Part shown: positions 34,500 to 42,662 of the stretch, piece by piece
Layout of the letters: every line of letters starts with the position of its first letter
Numbering within the stretch: position 1 is the stretch's first letter
Notes under the pieces: model-generated
Database searches by the model: none
The model's input: the letters and a program-made list of their open reading frames with translations, nothing else
Told to the model about the DNA's origin: nothing
Made by a program: the position numbers and the translations under genes
From: Rikenellaceae bacterium
Lineage (GTDB): Bacteria > Bacteroidota > Bacteroidia > Bacteroidales > Rikenellaceae
Length of the DNA stretch: 64,000 bases
NCBI GenBank assembly: GCA_015059735.1
Contig: SUZX01000007.1
Span: 62,001-126,000 of the forward strand
Reading direction: 5' to 3'

Positions 34500-35477
34500 A
34501 TGAGAGCTTCTTATTTGGGGATAGAATTGTCCTCGCCGGTTGTGGTGGCAAGTTCGCCCTATACAGCGTCGCGTGCGAATATCGAGCGTTGTGTACGTCA
34601 TGGTGCCGGTGCCGTTGTCTTGAAGTCAATCTTCGAAGAGCAGATTTTTCGTCACGCCACAGCACTCGAACGTAATGCTCCACCTGTGGGAATGGGCGAT
34701 TCGGGCGAGTATCTCGAACGTTATTTAGACGACGCATATCGTGCGGAGTATCTTCGTTTGGTGTCGGAGGCACGTGCAACGGATATTCCGGTCATTGCAA
34801 GTATCAATTGCTTATCTGGATCGGATCGCTGGGTCGAATACGCGGTTGATATACAGGGCGCTGGTGCCTCCGCTTTGGAGTTGAATCTCTTTTTGTTGGC
34901 AACCGATCACCACCATACCGCCGAAGAACTTGAAATTATTTATGGGAATACGGTTGCAGCGGTGGTTTCGGCGGTGACGATTCCGGTATCGGTAAAACTA
35001 CCCATGCGGCTGACCAACTTTCTATCTCTTGCCGATCGTTTGTTGGGTGCGGGGGCTCGTGGTGTTGTTCTTTTTAATCGTTTTTTCGAACCCGACATTG
35101 ACATCGAACGGCTTTGCTTTGTTCCGAGTGATCCGTTTAGTACCCCTTCCGAATTACGCAATGTGTTGCGACCAACAGCTCTCTGTTCAACAGCGTTGCC
35201 ACAACTCGATATTGCGGTTTCGACAGGAGTGCATGATGGGGCAGCTGCAATCAAGGCTTTGCTCTGCGGTGCTTCGGTGGTGCAACTCTGCACTGCGATT
35301 CATCGAATGGGGTATCGCGTGATCGAAAATATCCATGATTTTATCGAGGGGTGGGCCGATCGGCACGGATTTGATTCGTTGGCGGTATTTCGGGGATGCA
35401 TGAATTTTGGAAATACCGGAGATGACAATTACCAACGAATCCAGTATATGAAATATTTCCCGCATGGGGTTGAGTAA
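34500..35477 (+). CDS. Dihydroorotate dehydrogenase-like flavoprotein, catalytic Cys missing
   Basis: 325 residues, TIM-barrel of class 1 DHOD type: YLGIELSSPVVVASSP at the N terminus, LELNL and IPVSVKLPM in the middle, and a phosphate-binding end STGVHDGAAAIKALLCGASVVQLCTAI. In class 1A enzymes the motif LNLSCPN carries the catalytic Cys; here the aligned segment is LNLFLLATD, so both Cys and the following Asn are absent. It is a known DHOD-like branch of Bacteroidetes/Chlorobi with no established reaction, and should not be called pyrD. Single gene with bidirectional terminator. Confidence 0.8.
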   Translation: MRASYLGIELSSPVVVASSPYTASRANIERCVRHGAGAVVLKSIFEEQIFRHATALERNAPPVGMGDSGEYLERYLDDAYRAEYLRLVSEARATDIPVIASINCLSGSDRWVEYAVDIQGAGASALELNLFLLATDHHHTAEELEIIYGNTVAAVVSAVTIPVSVKLPMRLTNFLSLADRLLGAGARGVVLFNRFFEPDIDIERLCFVPSDPFSTPSELRNVLRPTALCSTALPQLDIAVSTGVHDGAAAIKALLCGASVVQLCTAIHRMGYRVIENIHDFIEGWADRHGFDSLAVFRGCMNFGNTGDDNYQRIQYMKYFPHGVE

Positions 35478-35499
35478 TTGTAATTGGAAAAAATCACGA

Positions 35500-35534
35500 A
35501 GCCCTCGCGTCAAAGTTTGGTTGACGCGAGGGCT
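35500..35534. terminator. Bidirectional terminator
   Basis: Perfect 14-bp stem AGCCCTCGCGTCAA, loop AGTTTGG, between the convergent DHOD-like and DUF3127 genes. On the minus strand the downstream sequence has a T run (GATTTTTTCC) a few bases further on. Confidence 0.8.
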
Positions 35535-35563
35535 TTGGCTTGTTTCAAAAATGGATACCTGTA

Positions 35564-35938
35564 TTAGAAGGGCAGGTCATCAACCTCGGCTACCGGAGCG
35601 GCCGCATAGGTCGGCTCCTCGACAATTGGGGGCATGTCGGGCATGGCTGCTGCGGCCGAAACCTCGGTCTGTTTGGGTTGCAAACGCCATGCGCGGATGT
35701 CGGTGTACCAACGACCGTTGTACTCGCGTGACTCGATATTGACCGAGACCTGATAAGTTGCGCCTTCGCGCAGTTTGGCCACGTCGTCGGGTCGATTAAA
35801 AAATGTCACGCAGATTTTGCGAGTAAAATTTCCGCCTTCGGAGTAGTCGAATACAACATCCTGACGTTGCCACTCGCCACGAGCCGAAGTGCCTTTGGTC
35901 ACAGGCATTATTTTGTAAACTGTTCCTTCAAATTCCAT
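35564..35938 (-). CDS. DUF3127 OB-fold protein with SSB-like acidic tail
   Basis: 124 residues. The first ~85 form the DUF3127 domain (FEGTVYKIMPVTKGTSARGEWQRQDVVFDY, KICVTFFNRPDDVAKLREGATYQVSVNIESREYNGRWYTDIRAWRLQP), which resembles the OB fold of single-stranded-DNA-binding proteins. A Pro/Ala-rich linker leads to a C-terminal DDLPF, very like the DDDIPF tip by which SSB recruits repair proteins. Role in DNA metabolism is inference from that likeness. Single gene with a TATCTTTG box 22 bases upstream. Confidence 0.8.
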   Translation of the reverse strand: MEFEGTVYKIMPVTKGTSARGEWQRQDVVFDYSEGGNFTRKICVTFFNRPDDVAKLREGATYQVSVNIESREYNGRWYTDIRAWRLQPKQTEVSAAAAMPDMPPIVEEPTYAAAPVAEVDDLPF

Positions 35939-35960
35939 AATTTTTGGTTGTTATTTCAGG

Positions 35961-35968
35961 CAAAGATA
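35961..35968 (-). promoter_or_regulatory. -7 element of the DUF3127 gene
   Basis: TATCTTTG on the minus strand, 22 bases before the ATG; no good TTG at -33 distance. Confidence 0.5.
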
Positions 35969-36013
35969 CAAAGATTTGCGAGAAAATAGTCTTATTCGGA
36001 CAATTTATTGATA

Positions 36014-36063
36014 GGATAAATTATCCGATATGTTGCAGATGCGTGTTGAAAATTGTAAATTTG
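36014..36063 (+). promoter_or_regulatory. Promoter of PatB-type gene with upstream palindrome
   Basis: TTG (36033-36035), 20-bp spacer, TAAATTTG (36056-36063): full consensus. A perfect 13-bp palindrome GGATAAATTATCC (36014-36026) sits just upstream of the -33 box and could be an operator; that part is inference. Confidence 0.7.
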
Positions 36064-36091
36064 TTGGTGTAAATTTGAACTTAAATATCGC

Positions 36092-37270
36092 ATGGAGTAT
36101 AATTTTGACAAGCTGATTGACCGTCGAGGAACCGACACGGTGAAATTTGATCGATTGCAAGAACTTTACGGGCGTTCCGATTTGTTGCCGTTGTGGGTGG
36201 CCGATATGGATTTCGAGTGTCCGCCTTGTATCACCGAGGCTTTACGCCGGCGGCTTGATCATCCGTTGTACGGTTATACGATTGAGTCGGATATCTATTG
36301 GTCAACGATCATCCAGTGGATCTTGGAGCATCACGGCTGGGAGGTGCAACGCGAATGGATGACTTACATTCCCGGTATTGTTAAGGGAATCGGTTTGGCG
36401 ATCAATGCGTTGGTCGGTAAAGATGAAAAAGTGATCATTCAGCCGCCTGTTTATCATCCGTTTCGCTTAGTTCCCGAAGGAAATAAGCGAGACGTGGTTA
36501 TGAATCCGCTCATCGAGCTTCCGGAGGGTGGTTACCGCATGAATTTTGAAAATCTTGAAAAGGTTGCTGACGCATCGTGTCGCATGTTAATTCTCTCCAA
36601 TCCGCATAATCCGGCCGGTATCGTATGGGATCGGGAAACCCTCGAACGGTTGGCAGACATCTGTTATCGTCGGGGGATCATTGTCATATCCGATGAGATT
36701 CATTGTGACATGGCGTTGTGGGGGAATAAACATATCCCATTCGCCTCGGTATCGGAAAAGGCAGCCGCTTGTAGCATTACTTTCGGAGCACCCTCTAAGA
36801 CCTTCAATATTGCGGGTATTGTCAGCTCCTATGCCATTGTTCCCGATGCCGAGTTGCGTCGTCGATTTTATTCGTGGCTTGACGCCAGCGAACTCGGTCA
36901 TTCGCATCTGTTTGCTCCGATTGCCACCATTGCGGCTTTCTCCGAGGGTGAATCGTGGCGACAGGCTATGTTGCGTTATGTAGAGGGTAATGTCGATTTC
37001 GTATCGCAATATTGCGCCGACCGAATTCCGAGAATCAAACCGTTGCGTCCGCAAGCCTCGTTTTTGGTTTGGCTCGATTGTCGCGAGTTGCAACTTTCGC
37101 ACGAGGCGTTGATCGATTTGTTTGTCAACAAAGCACGGTTGGCGTTGAACGACGGAGCCATGTTCGGTATTGGCGGAGAAGGTTTCATGCGTTTGAATGT
37201 CGGCACTTCTCGCTCGATTCTCCAAGAGGCAATGGAGCGTTTGGCTTATGCCGTAGCCTCGCTTGAATAG
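36092..37270 (+). CDS. PatB/MalY-type PLP aminotransferase (cystathionine beta-lyase-like)
   Basis: 392 residues, fold-type I PLP enzyme. LPLWVADMDFECPPCITEAL near the N terminus is typical of the MalY/PatB group; LSNPHNPAGIVW and VISDEIHCDM contact the cofactor; APSKTFNIAGIVSSYAI holds the Schiff-base Lys; RLNVGTSRS binds the carboxylate. Members cleave cystathionine or cysteine S-conjugates, or transaminate. The neighbouring phenylalanine-pathway operon is convergent, so there is no operon evidence for an aromatic aminotransferase role. Own promoter. Confidence 0.88.
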   Translation: MEYNFDKLIDRRGTDTVKFDRLQELYGRSDLLPLWVADMDFECPPCITEALRRRLDHPLYGYTIESDIYWSTIIQWILEHHGWEVQREWMTYIPGIVKGIGLAINALVGKDEKVIIQPPVYHPFRLVPEGNKRDVVMNPLIELPEGGYRMNFENLEKVADASCRMLILSNPHNPAGIVWDRETLERLADICYRRGIIVISDEIHCDMALWGNKHIPFASVSEKAAACSITFGAPSKTFNIAGIVSSYAIVPDAELRRRFYSWLDASELGHSHLFAPIATIAAFSEGESWRQAMLRYVEGNVDFVSQYCADRIPRIKPLRPQASFLVWLDCRELQLSHEALIDLFVNKARLALNDGAMFGIGGEGFMRLNVGTSRSILQEAMERLAYAVASLE

Positions 37271-37293
37271 ACCTTTCGGTAGGGTATAAATCA

Positions 37294-37332
37294 CTCAAAG
37301 GCCATGACAACTCAGCTGTCATGGCCTTTGAG
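37294..37332. terminator. Bidirectional terminator
   Basis: Perfect 16-bp stem (CTCAAAGGCCATGACA and complement), loop ACTCAGC, between the convergent PatB-type gene and the DAHP synthase gene. Confidence 0.8.
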
Positions 37333-37353
37333 GTTGTTCGAAGAAGTTGGTTC

Positions 37354-38418
37354 TTACTCCTTCAAAACTTCCATTTGTTGGCGGATCGACTCCTCATGGA
37401 TTGCTTGCAAAACCGTGCGCATAAATTCGCGATCCATACCCAATTGCACCGCTTGGGCTGCACGTCGGGCGAGGAGTTCTTCATAACGGCTGGCTTGTAG
37501 GACAGGCATGTCGTGCTCCTTTTTATATTCTCCGATGTCTCGCGAAACACGCATGCGATGAGTCAACAACTCTAATAATTGGTCATCCAATTTGTCGATC
37601 TGATCGCGCAACTCCGAAAGACTTTCGGTGTGTGCGGTGGTTTGACGAATCACTAAGTTACGACAAATGTAGGCCAAAGCCTGCGGGGTGATCTGTTGTG
37701 CTTTGTCGCTCCACGCATCATCGGGTGAGCAGTGCGATTCGATAATCAAACCATCGAATCCCATATCCATTGCTTGTTGCGCCAACGGGGCGATCAACTC
37801 GCGTTTGCCTCCGATATGGCTCGGATCGCAGAAGATGGGTAGGTTGGGAATACGGCGATGCAACTCGATCGGAATCGCCCACATCGGGTGGTTACGATAA
37901 AGTGATTTGTCGATCGAGGTAAATCCTCGGTGTATAACACCCAATCGACGAATGCCGGCATTATAGATGCGCTGTACTGCACCGATCCATAGTTCGAGAT
38001 CGGGACTTACGGGATTTTTGACCAACACCGGAACATCGTGTCCGCGAAGAGCATCGGCAATCTCCTGCATGGCAAACGGATTCGCGGCTGTTCGTGCTCC
38101 GATCCACAACAGATCTACACCTCCGGCCAATGCGGCTGTCACATGTTCGCGAGTTGCCACTTCGGTAGCTACATACATCCCTGTTTCTGCTTTCACACGG
38201 CGCAACCAAGCTAATCCCTGAGCGCCGACACCCTCGAATCCTCCGGGTTTGGTTCGGGGTTTCCACAAACCGGCACGATAGATGGTGATCCCTTCGGCGG
38301 CAAGTTGACGGGCAGTTTCAATGACCTGTTCTTCGGTCTCTGCACTGCACGGTCCGGCGATTGTCAGCGGACGTACGGGATCAAGTCCTGACAGCGTAAT
38401 AGGTTGTAAATCTTCCAT
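37354..38418 (-). CDS. DAHP synthase fused to chorismate mutase
   Basis: 354 residues with two parts. Residues ~1-265 are a type I-beta (KDO8P-like) 3-deoxy-arabino-heptulosonate 7-phosphate synthase: IAGPCSAE, YRAGLWKPRTKPGGFEG, VKNPVSPDLELWIGA, HRGFTS, FCDPSHIGGKRE. Residues ~270-350 are an AroQ chorismate mutase helix bundle (LRDQIDKLDDQLLELLTHRMRVSRDIGEYKKEHDMPV). It thus catalyses the first shikimate step and the branch to prephenate, the substrate of the pheA product encoded 35 bases upstream. Cotranscribed with pheA behind the leader-peptide attenuator. Bacteroidetes often feedback-regulate this fusion through the mutase domain. Confidence 0.94.
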   Translation of the reverse strand: MEDLQPITLSGLDPVRPLTIAGPCSAETEEQVIETARQLAAEGITIYRAGLWKPRTKPGGFEGVGAQGLAWLRRVKAETGMYVATEVATREHVTAALAGGVDLLWIGARTAANPFAMQEIADALRGHDVPVLVKNPVSPDLELWIGAVQRIYNAGIRRLGVIHRGFTSIDKSLYRNHPMWAIPIELHRRIPNLPIFCDPSHIGGKRELIAPLAQQAMDMGFDGLIIESHCSPDDAWSDKAQQITPQALAYICRNLVIRQTTAHTESLSELRDQIDKLDDQLLELLTHRMRVSRDIGEYKKEHDMPVLQASRYEELLARRAAQAVQLGMDREFMRTVLQAIHEESIRQQMEVLKE

Positions 38419-38453
38419 AATGTTTGGTATTTTTTTGGTTATTATTTTTGGCG

Positions 38454-39299
38454 TTATAATGCAGGAGTAGCACAGGACGTGTATTCTCCTAAAATACGGA
38501 ATTCGCTGGCCAATGGACGCACGGCGTCAATCGCCTGACGACAACGTTGCAATTCGTCGAAGGCGATATCCACATAAAATTGATATTCCCATTCGCGTCC
38601 GATGATCGGCAACGACTGAATTTTGGTGAGGTTCATATCGTAGAACGAAAGAACCGCCAACACTTGCGACAAACTGCCGTGTTTGTGTGGCAGAGTGAAA
38701 CAGATCGAGGCCTTGCCGGCATGCTCCGGACGTGAGAATTCGGCGGCACGACTCTCGTCGGCAAGTAGTAGGAAACGTGTGAAATTGTGTTTGTTGGTTT
38801 CGATACTGCGTGCCAAAATCTCCATGCCGTATAACTCGGCGGCATCGGCACCGCAGATGGCTGCTGTATGCGTAAGCTGTTTTTCGGCGATCTCTTGGGC
38901 ACTGCCGGCCGTGTCGTCGCGTTCAACAACTTTCAAAAATGGGTGGGCTTGCAGAAAATCGCTACATTGCATCAAGGCAATCGGATGCGAATGTACCTCA
39001 TGCAACTCTTCGACCCGTTGCCCGGGGAGAGCCGCCAACACATGAGAGATGCGCAACTTTTGTTCTCCGACGATGCGGGCATTGCTTCGGCGCAACAATT
39101 CGTGATTCGGGAGTAGGCTTCCGGCAATGGTATTTTCGATGGCTACGATACCTAATAAGGAAGGGTCTGCGGCCATTTGGGCAAATAGTGTTTCGAATGT
39201 TTGGCAGTGAAGTGTTGTGATCTCCTCATTCGGAAAACAGGCTCTGGCGGCCGTATCGTGGAAACATCCGGCGATACCTTGTATGGCTATACGTTTCAT
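38454..39299 (-). CDS. pheA: Prephenate dehydratase
   Basis: 281 residues from the ATG at 39299 (MKRIAIQGIAGCFHDTAA), preferred to an in-frame start 30 bases upstream because that one overlaps the leader terminator. Catalytic part: IQGIAGCFHD, GIVAIENTIAGSL, and the T-R-F motif (HNFTRFLLLAD). The C-terminal ACT domain (FTLPHKHGSLSQVLAVLSFYDMNLTKIQS, YQFYVDI) binds phenylalanine for feedback inhibition. No chorismate mutase domain is attached; that activity is in the downstream fusion. First structural gene after the attenuator. Confidence 0.95.
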   Translation of the reverse strand: MKRIAIQGIAGCFHDTAARACFPNEEITTLHCQTFETLFAQMAADPSLLGIVAIENTIAGSLLPNHELLRRSNARIVGEQKLRISHVLAALPGQRVEELHEVHSHPIALMQCSDFLQAHPFLKVVERDDTAGSAQEIAEKQLTHTAAICGADAAELYGMEILARSIETNKHNFTRFLLLADESRAAEFSRPEHAGKASICFTLPHKHGSLSQVLAVLSFYDMNLTKIQSLPIIGREWEYQFYVDIAFDELQRCRQAIDAVRPLASEFRILGEYTSCATPAL

Positions 39300-39310
39300 G
39301 GAGGTTGGGT

Positions 39311-39343
39311 AAAAAAAATCCCACTCCAAAAAAGAGCGGGATT
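39311..39343 (-). terminator. Attenuator terminator in the pheA leader
   Basis: Minus strand AATCCCGCTC (39334-39343), T6G loop, GAGTGGGATT (39317-39326), a 10-bp stem with one G-T pair, followed by T through 39311 (eight T in all). It ends 11 bases before the pheA ATG. Its left arm is also complementary to the leader ORF segment 39383-39396, the proposed antiterminator. Confidence 0.85.
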
Positions 39344-39368
39344 TGTGTGTTATTTTATATCATATTAC

Positions 39369-39449
39369 TTATGCGCACGCCGTCCCGCTTTTTCTCTTGC
39401 CGTAAAAGAAAAAGTAAAAGAAATAAGCGTAAAAACCAAGTGCGTTCAT
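39369..39449 (-). CDS. Phe/Tyr-rich leader peptide controlling pheA
   Basis: 26 codons plus TAA. After MNALG comes FYAYFFYFFFY (residues 6-16): 10 of 11 are Phe or Tyr, seven by TTT/TTC and the others TAC/TAT apart from one Ala. Then GKRKSGTACA. The ATG is about 20 bases after the predicted transcript start, and the stop is 25 bases before the terminator hairpin. The codons for KRKSG (39383-39396, containing AGCGGGA) can pair with TCCCGCT of the terminator left arm (39335-39341). Stalling at the Phe/Tyr codons would leave this antiterminator free to form; complete translation would mask it and let the terminator form. Classic attenuation, inferred from sequence. Confidence 0.85.
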   Translation of the reverse strand: MNALGFYAYFFYFFFYGKRKSGTACA

Positions 39450-39472
39450 TGTTTCAATGCTTTTGTCGGTTG

Positions 39473-39502
39473 CAAATGTAGTGAAATATTTTTTTAATGC
39501 AA
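39473..39502 (-). promoter_or_regulatory. Promoter of the pheA operon
   Basis: TTG (39500-39502), 19-bp spacer, TACATTTG (39473-39480) on the minus strand. Predicted transcript start about 39468, upstream of the leader peptide. Confidence 0.8.
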
Positions 39503-39511
39503 ATTCTTGAA

Positions 39512-40282
39512 CTATTTTTTTGCAGATATCTTTGTCTTATGCTCTCGGAACTGCTTTTTCAGCCTCTGTCTGCGCAAAAACAGCAACCGATAGATCACTC
39601 CTTGTAGCAAAGTCTCTTCGAGGAGCCATTTCCGCTCTTCGGCATAACGATTCAGCAGATAGAGAAAAACTTCTCCGGAAACAGATAATCGGCGCAAATT
39701 AATCATACAACGTCGCATGTTAAGATGCTGTTTATGAAAACGCATGCGATTGATGTCGATCAATTGAAATCGATAATTGTTTGCTTTGATGTCATACTTA
39801 TATAATATGTTGCTATGGTTGAAATCGCAATGTTCGATTCCTGCTTCATGCAGACGTATGGTAAAACGCACAAATGCATTTAGAATCGGGATTGCCTCTT
39901 CCGATGGCCAATTTCTGGCAGCTTGTGTCAATGCCGTATCGGAAGTATGCCAGGTGATTAGGTAACTATCGGATAACAACCCGTGTCGGAAGTATTCGCT
40001 CCAACCGATCGGAGCTGGTGTATCGAATCCCATTTCTCGTAAGCGAATGGCATGTTCGTAAGCACGTTGAGCTTTGCTCTTGCGGAAAAAGGTATATACG
40101 ATTGCTTGAAACAAGTTGGGACGTTTGTAACGTTTGACAACCATTTTTACTCCTTCGATCGTAAAACATTTGATTTTATTGCGCCCCTCGTATAGCAGTT
40201 GGCCCTCGTGATCGAATAGCTCCGGTAAGTGTTCCATGAATTGGGTGAAATGAATGGCCGCAGGATGAATGTGTTTGCGCAT
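39512..40282 (-). CDS. WaaP/Kdo-kinase-like lipopolysaccharide kinase
   Basis: 256 residues with small-kinase landmarks: an ATP-binding Lys in MVVKRYKRPN, catalytic HCDFNHSNIL (His-x-Asp-x4-Asn), and metal-binding LIDINRM. This is the InaA/WaaP/KdkA group, which phosphorylates LPS core heptose or Kdo at the cytoplasmic face of the membrane; the acceptor here cannot be told. No LPS-core genes are adjacent. It ends only 10 bases before the pheA promoter, on the same strand, with no clear terminator, so readthrough into the pheA leader is possible. Confidence 0.85.
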   Translation of the reverse strand: MRKHIHPAAIHFTQFMEHLPELFDHEGQLLYEGRNKIKCFTIEGVKMVVKRYKRPNLFQAIVYTFFRKSKAQRAYEHAIRLREMGFDTPAPIGWSEYFRHGLLSDSYLITWHTSDTALTQAARNWPSEEAIPILNAFVRFTIRLHEAGIEHCDFNHSNILYKYDIKANNYRFQLIDINRMRFHKQHLNMRRCMINLRRLSVSGEVFLYLLNRYAEERKWLLEETLLQGVIYRLLFLRRQRLKKQFREHKTKISAKK

Positions 40283-40314
40283 GATACCATGAAGTGTTTA
40301 TTGCAACGACTGTG

Positions 40315-40322
40315 CAAAGATA
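40315..40322 (-). promoter_or_regulatory. -7 element of the WaaP-like gene
   Basis: TATCTTTG on the minus strand 32 bases before the ATG; no TTG at 19-21 bp. Confidence 0.5.
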
Positions 40323-40409
40323 GGACTTTCGGTATCGCTGTTTGTGTCCGATTTTGCATCATGTTTGACTGAATGCTCCTCAAAACAAAGATTCTCTTAT
40401 GACATAACA

Positions 40410-40448
40410 ATAGAGGGTATCCAAACAAGAAAGTTGGATACCCTCTAT
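40410..40448 (-). terminator. Terminator after the GH106-like gene
   Basis: Perfect 15-bp stem ATAGAGGGTATCCAA (40410-40424) with 40434-40448; no strong T run on the minus strand. Confidence 0.7.
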
Positions 40449-40469
40449 ATTGCGATTTTTGTGCTCCGG

Positions 40470-42428
40470 TTATTCGAAAACTCCCGGACCTTCGATACGT
40501 TTGGCCGTGAAATTGAGTGGAATTTGCTCCACAGAGCCATTGGCGGCCACTTTCAGCAGAATCGACTCGTTGGGTTTGAACTGCAATTTCATCGGTTTGG
40601 CGCCTGCCGGCGTGTTGATCACAACATCGCGAACCGAGCCTTTATCCTCGAAAGCTTGGCAGTAACGCAAGTAGTAGTGCATATTGCAAGCTGCCGGATT
40701 GGCGAGGAAGATATATTTATCGCCATTCTCCTCACGACACCAGAACTCAGGCAGATCGTTGCCTTCGATCAAACGGGGGATGTTTTTCAGTACGGATTCG
40801 GGCGTTTGCGAAACATTGGGCAACGACTTGATCTCTTTCAGCAGTTCGGCGTATTCGGGCGATTTTTTGAACCCGGGTTGTGCCGGAGTTTGTGCAAGGA
40901 TGATCGGCAGACCTGCTTTGGCGAGACGTAAGATCTGGCGCAACGAGGCAATATCGACAAACTTAACATCGACGGCAAGAGCCGAGAACGAGGTTTGGTT
41001 GAAGACCATACGACCATTTTGTATTTTGGCTTTGGTCAACACCTCGCGATTAACCCATAACGGTTGATAGCCGGATAGGTATTTGGGGGCATCCTCGTAG
41101 CGCAGTTGGTGTTGTCCTTGTGTCCCGGGGACACGCTGGTAAGCCGGACGATTTTTAGGCATGGCCAATTTCTGCTGACAGTCCTCGACGGGGAGATAGA
41201 GTGCGATGTCGGAGTATGTGCGACCACGACGCATGTAGCTCGAAACAAGGGTCATATAGTTGTTGAAGTCTTTTACCTGATCGATAAAGTAGGCCGTTGG
41301 TGCAAGGTGTACACTCGCGTAGAAATGGTGATACTTCGAGCCGACTTTGTTGTAAGGCATACCATGCCATACGATCTGGTTGGTTCCGTTGGCCAACAAC
41401 GCATCGGCAATCAGACGCATGTCGGCAACCTGTTCCTGACCCATCAGCGGTCCGCGTCCATCTTTCACGGGGCGGAATCCGTAGAGGCAGGTAAAGGTTT
41501 CGGCTGAAACAACCGTTTTGTTGGCAAGAGTGGCTGCCGAGGCGGCGATGCGTCCGAATTTTGGCTCGTAGAGCAAGGCCTCGGTTTCGGGAACATCTAC
41601 GACCATATAGGCCGAGAGCAAGTCGGTAGGCGATCCATTACACTGTGAACGGGTAATAGCATTTACCTTGTGAGCATGCTCGGTGAAAGGTTTGTAAAAG
41701 TTGTTGATAATCTGCTCGCTAAGAAGTTGTGTGAAGTCGTAGTATGCACCCTCATATCCAGCGGTGTACAATTGATCCATCAACGGTTCAATTTTATAAC
41801 CGTATTTTTTATAGAATTTCTTGCCTAAATCTTTGGTCCAAAGCTTTTTGGGGAAAATCTCCCACGAATCGACAAAGAGAGCCGACGTGGAACCTTTGTA
41901 GGCATCTTTCAATCCTTTATCCATGTGGTTGGCATACCACTTGAAAGCCTTTTTGTTCAGGTGGTCAAGTACTCTGGCGCGACGCGGCCAATACCAGCCA
42001 CCCCCTCTTTTAATCGGAGATTCCGATTGACCATAGGTGCGCGATCCGTATTTTTCCGGTAGATCGGGATCCATAAACGGCCATAGCGAGCCATAGGTAT
42101 AGTCGCAACCCAACCCCAGAGAGTCGGCACAATGTTTCGCATAAGCCACTACTTCGGCCCACTCGGGCGAGAGCCACTCTTGGCCTTGTGTAGGATTTTG
42201 GCGGGCAGCTTTGCTTCGTGGACGAATCCAAGCAATCTCGACGCCGCCCAATCTGAATTCTTTTGCCCAAATTAATTGTTCGCGAATATCTTGCTTTTTG
42301 ATGTCGTCCGTAAACCACCACCAACGGGTGTAGGGTTTGCACGAGGAATACGGTTCAGGATATTTGGCAGATACCGTTTCCCAAGCCGTTGTGATCAATA
42401 ATACGAATAAGAGAATTCGTCGTGTCAT
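40470..42428 (-). CDS. GH106-like (alpha-L-rhamnosidase-related) secreted protein
   Basis: 652 residues, signal peptide (LLFVLLITTAWETVSA). The start of the mature part, SCKPYTRWWWFTDDIKKQDIREQLIWAKEFRLGGVEIAWI, is the typical opening of GH106-type barrels (R-W-W-W, then G-G-V-E-I). NQIVWHGMPYN corresponds to the conserved H-G-x-P loop. A C-terminal beta-sandwich-like region follows. GH106 rhamnosidases are normally about 900-1100 residues, so this is a short member, possibly with another specificity. It is alone, with no SusCD pair nearby. Activity on rhamnosides is a family-level inference. Confidence 0.72.
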   Translation of the reverse strand: MTRRILLFVLLITTAWETVSAKYPEPYSSCKPYTRWWWFTDDIKKQDIREQLIWAKEFRLGGVEIAWIRPRSKAARQNPTQGQEWLSPEWAEVVAYAKHCADSLGLGCDYTYGSLWPFMDPDLPEKYGSRTYGQSESPIKRGGGWYWPRRARVLDHLNKKAFKWYANHMDKGLKDAYKGSTSALFVDSWEIFPKKLWTKDLGKKFYKKYGYKIEPLMDQLYTAGYEGAYYDFTQLLSEQIINNFYKPFTEHAHKVNAITRSQCNGSPTDLLSAYMVVDVPETEALLYEPKFGRIAASAATLANKTVVSAETFTCLYGFRPVKDGRGPLMGQEQVADMRLIADALLANGTNQIVWHGMPYNKVGSKYHHFYASVHLAPTAYFIDQVKDFNNYMTLVSSYMRRGRTYSDIALYLPVEDCQQKLAMPKNRPAYQRVPGTQGQHQLRYEDAPKYLSGYQPLWVNREVLTKAKIQNGRMVFNQTSFSALAVDVKFVDIASLRQILRLAKAGLPIILAQTPAQPGFKKSPEYAELLKEIKSLPNVSQTPESVLKNIPRLIEGNDLPEFWCREENGDKYIFLANPAACNMHYYLRYCQAFEDKGSVRDVVINTPAGAKPMKLQFKPNESILLKVAANGSVEQIPLNFTAKRIEGPGVFE

Positions 42429-42662
42429 AAGTTATCGTTTTTCGGGTTAGATTATTTGTTACAAAGTTGAGGCTTTTGATTTGATTCGGATTATAGATTA
42501 TACCTTAATAAATTATAGAAAATGCCAATCGTGTGATTTGTTTTTATCCGGATAGGTTGTACACAACGATTGTTATTTGATCGATTTTAGGATTTGCAAT
42601 AGAAATTTTGTTGCCAGCGGATTGTTTTATTTTACATGGTGCACGACAAATGTTAATCACAG

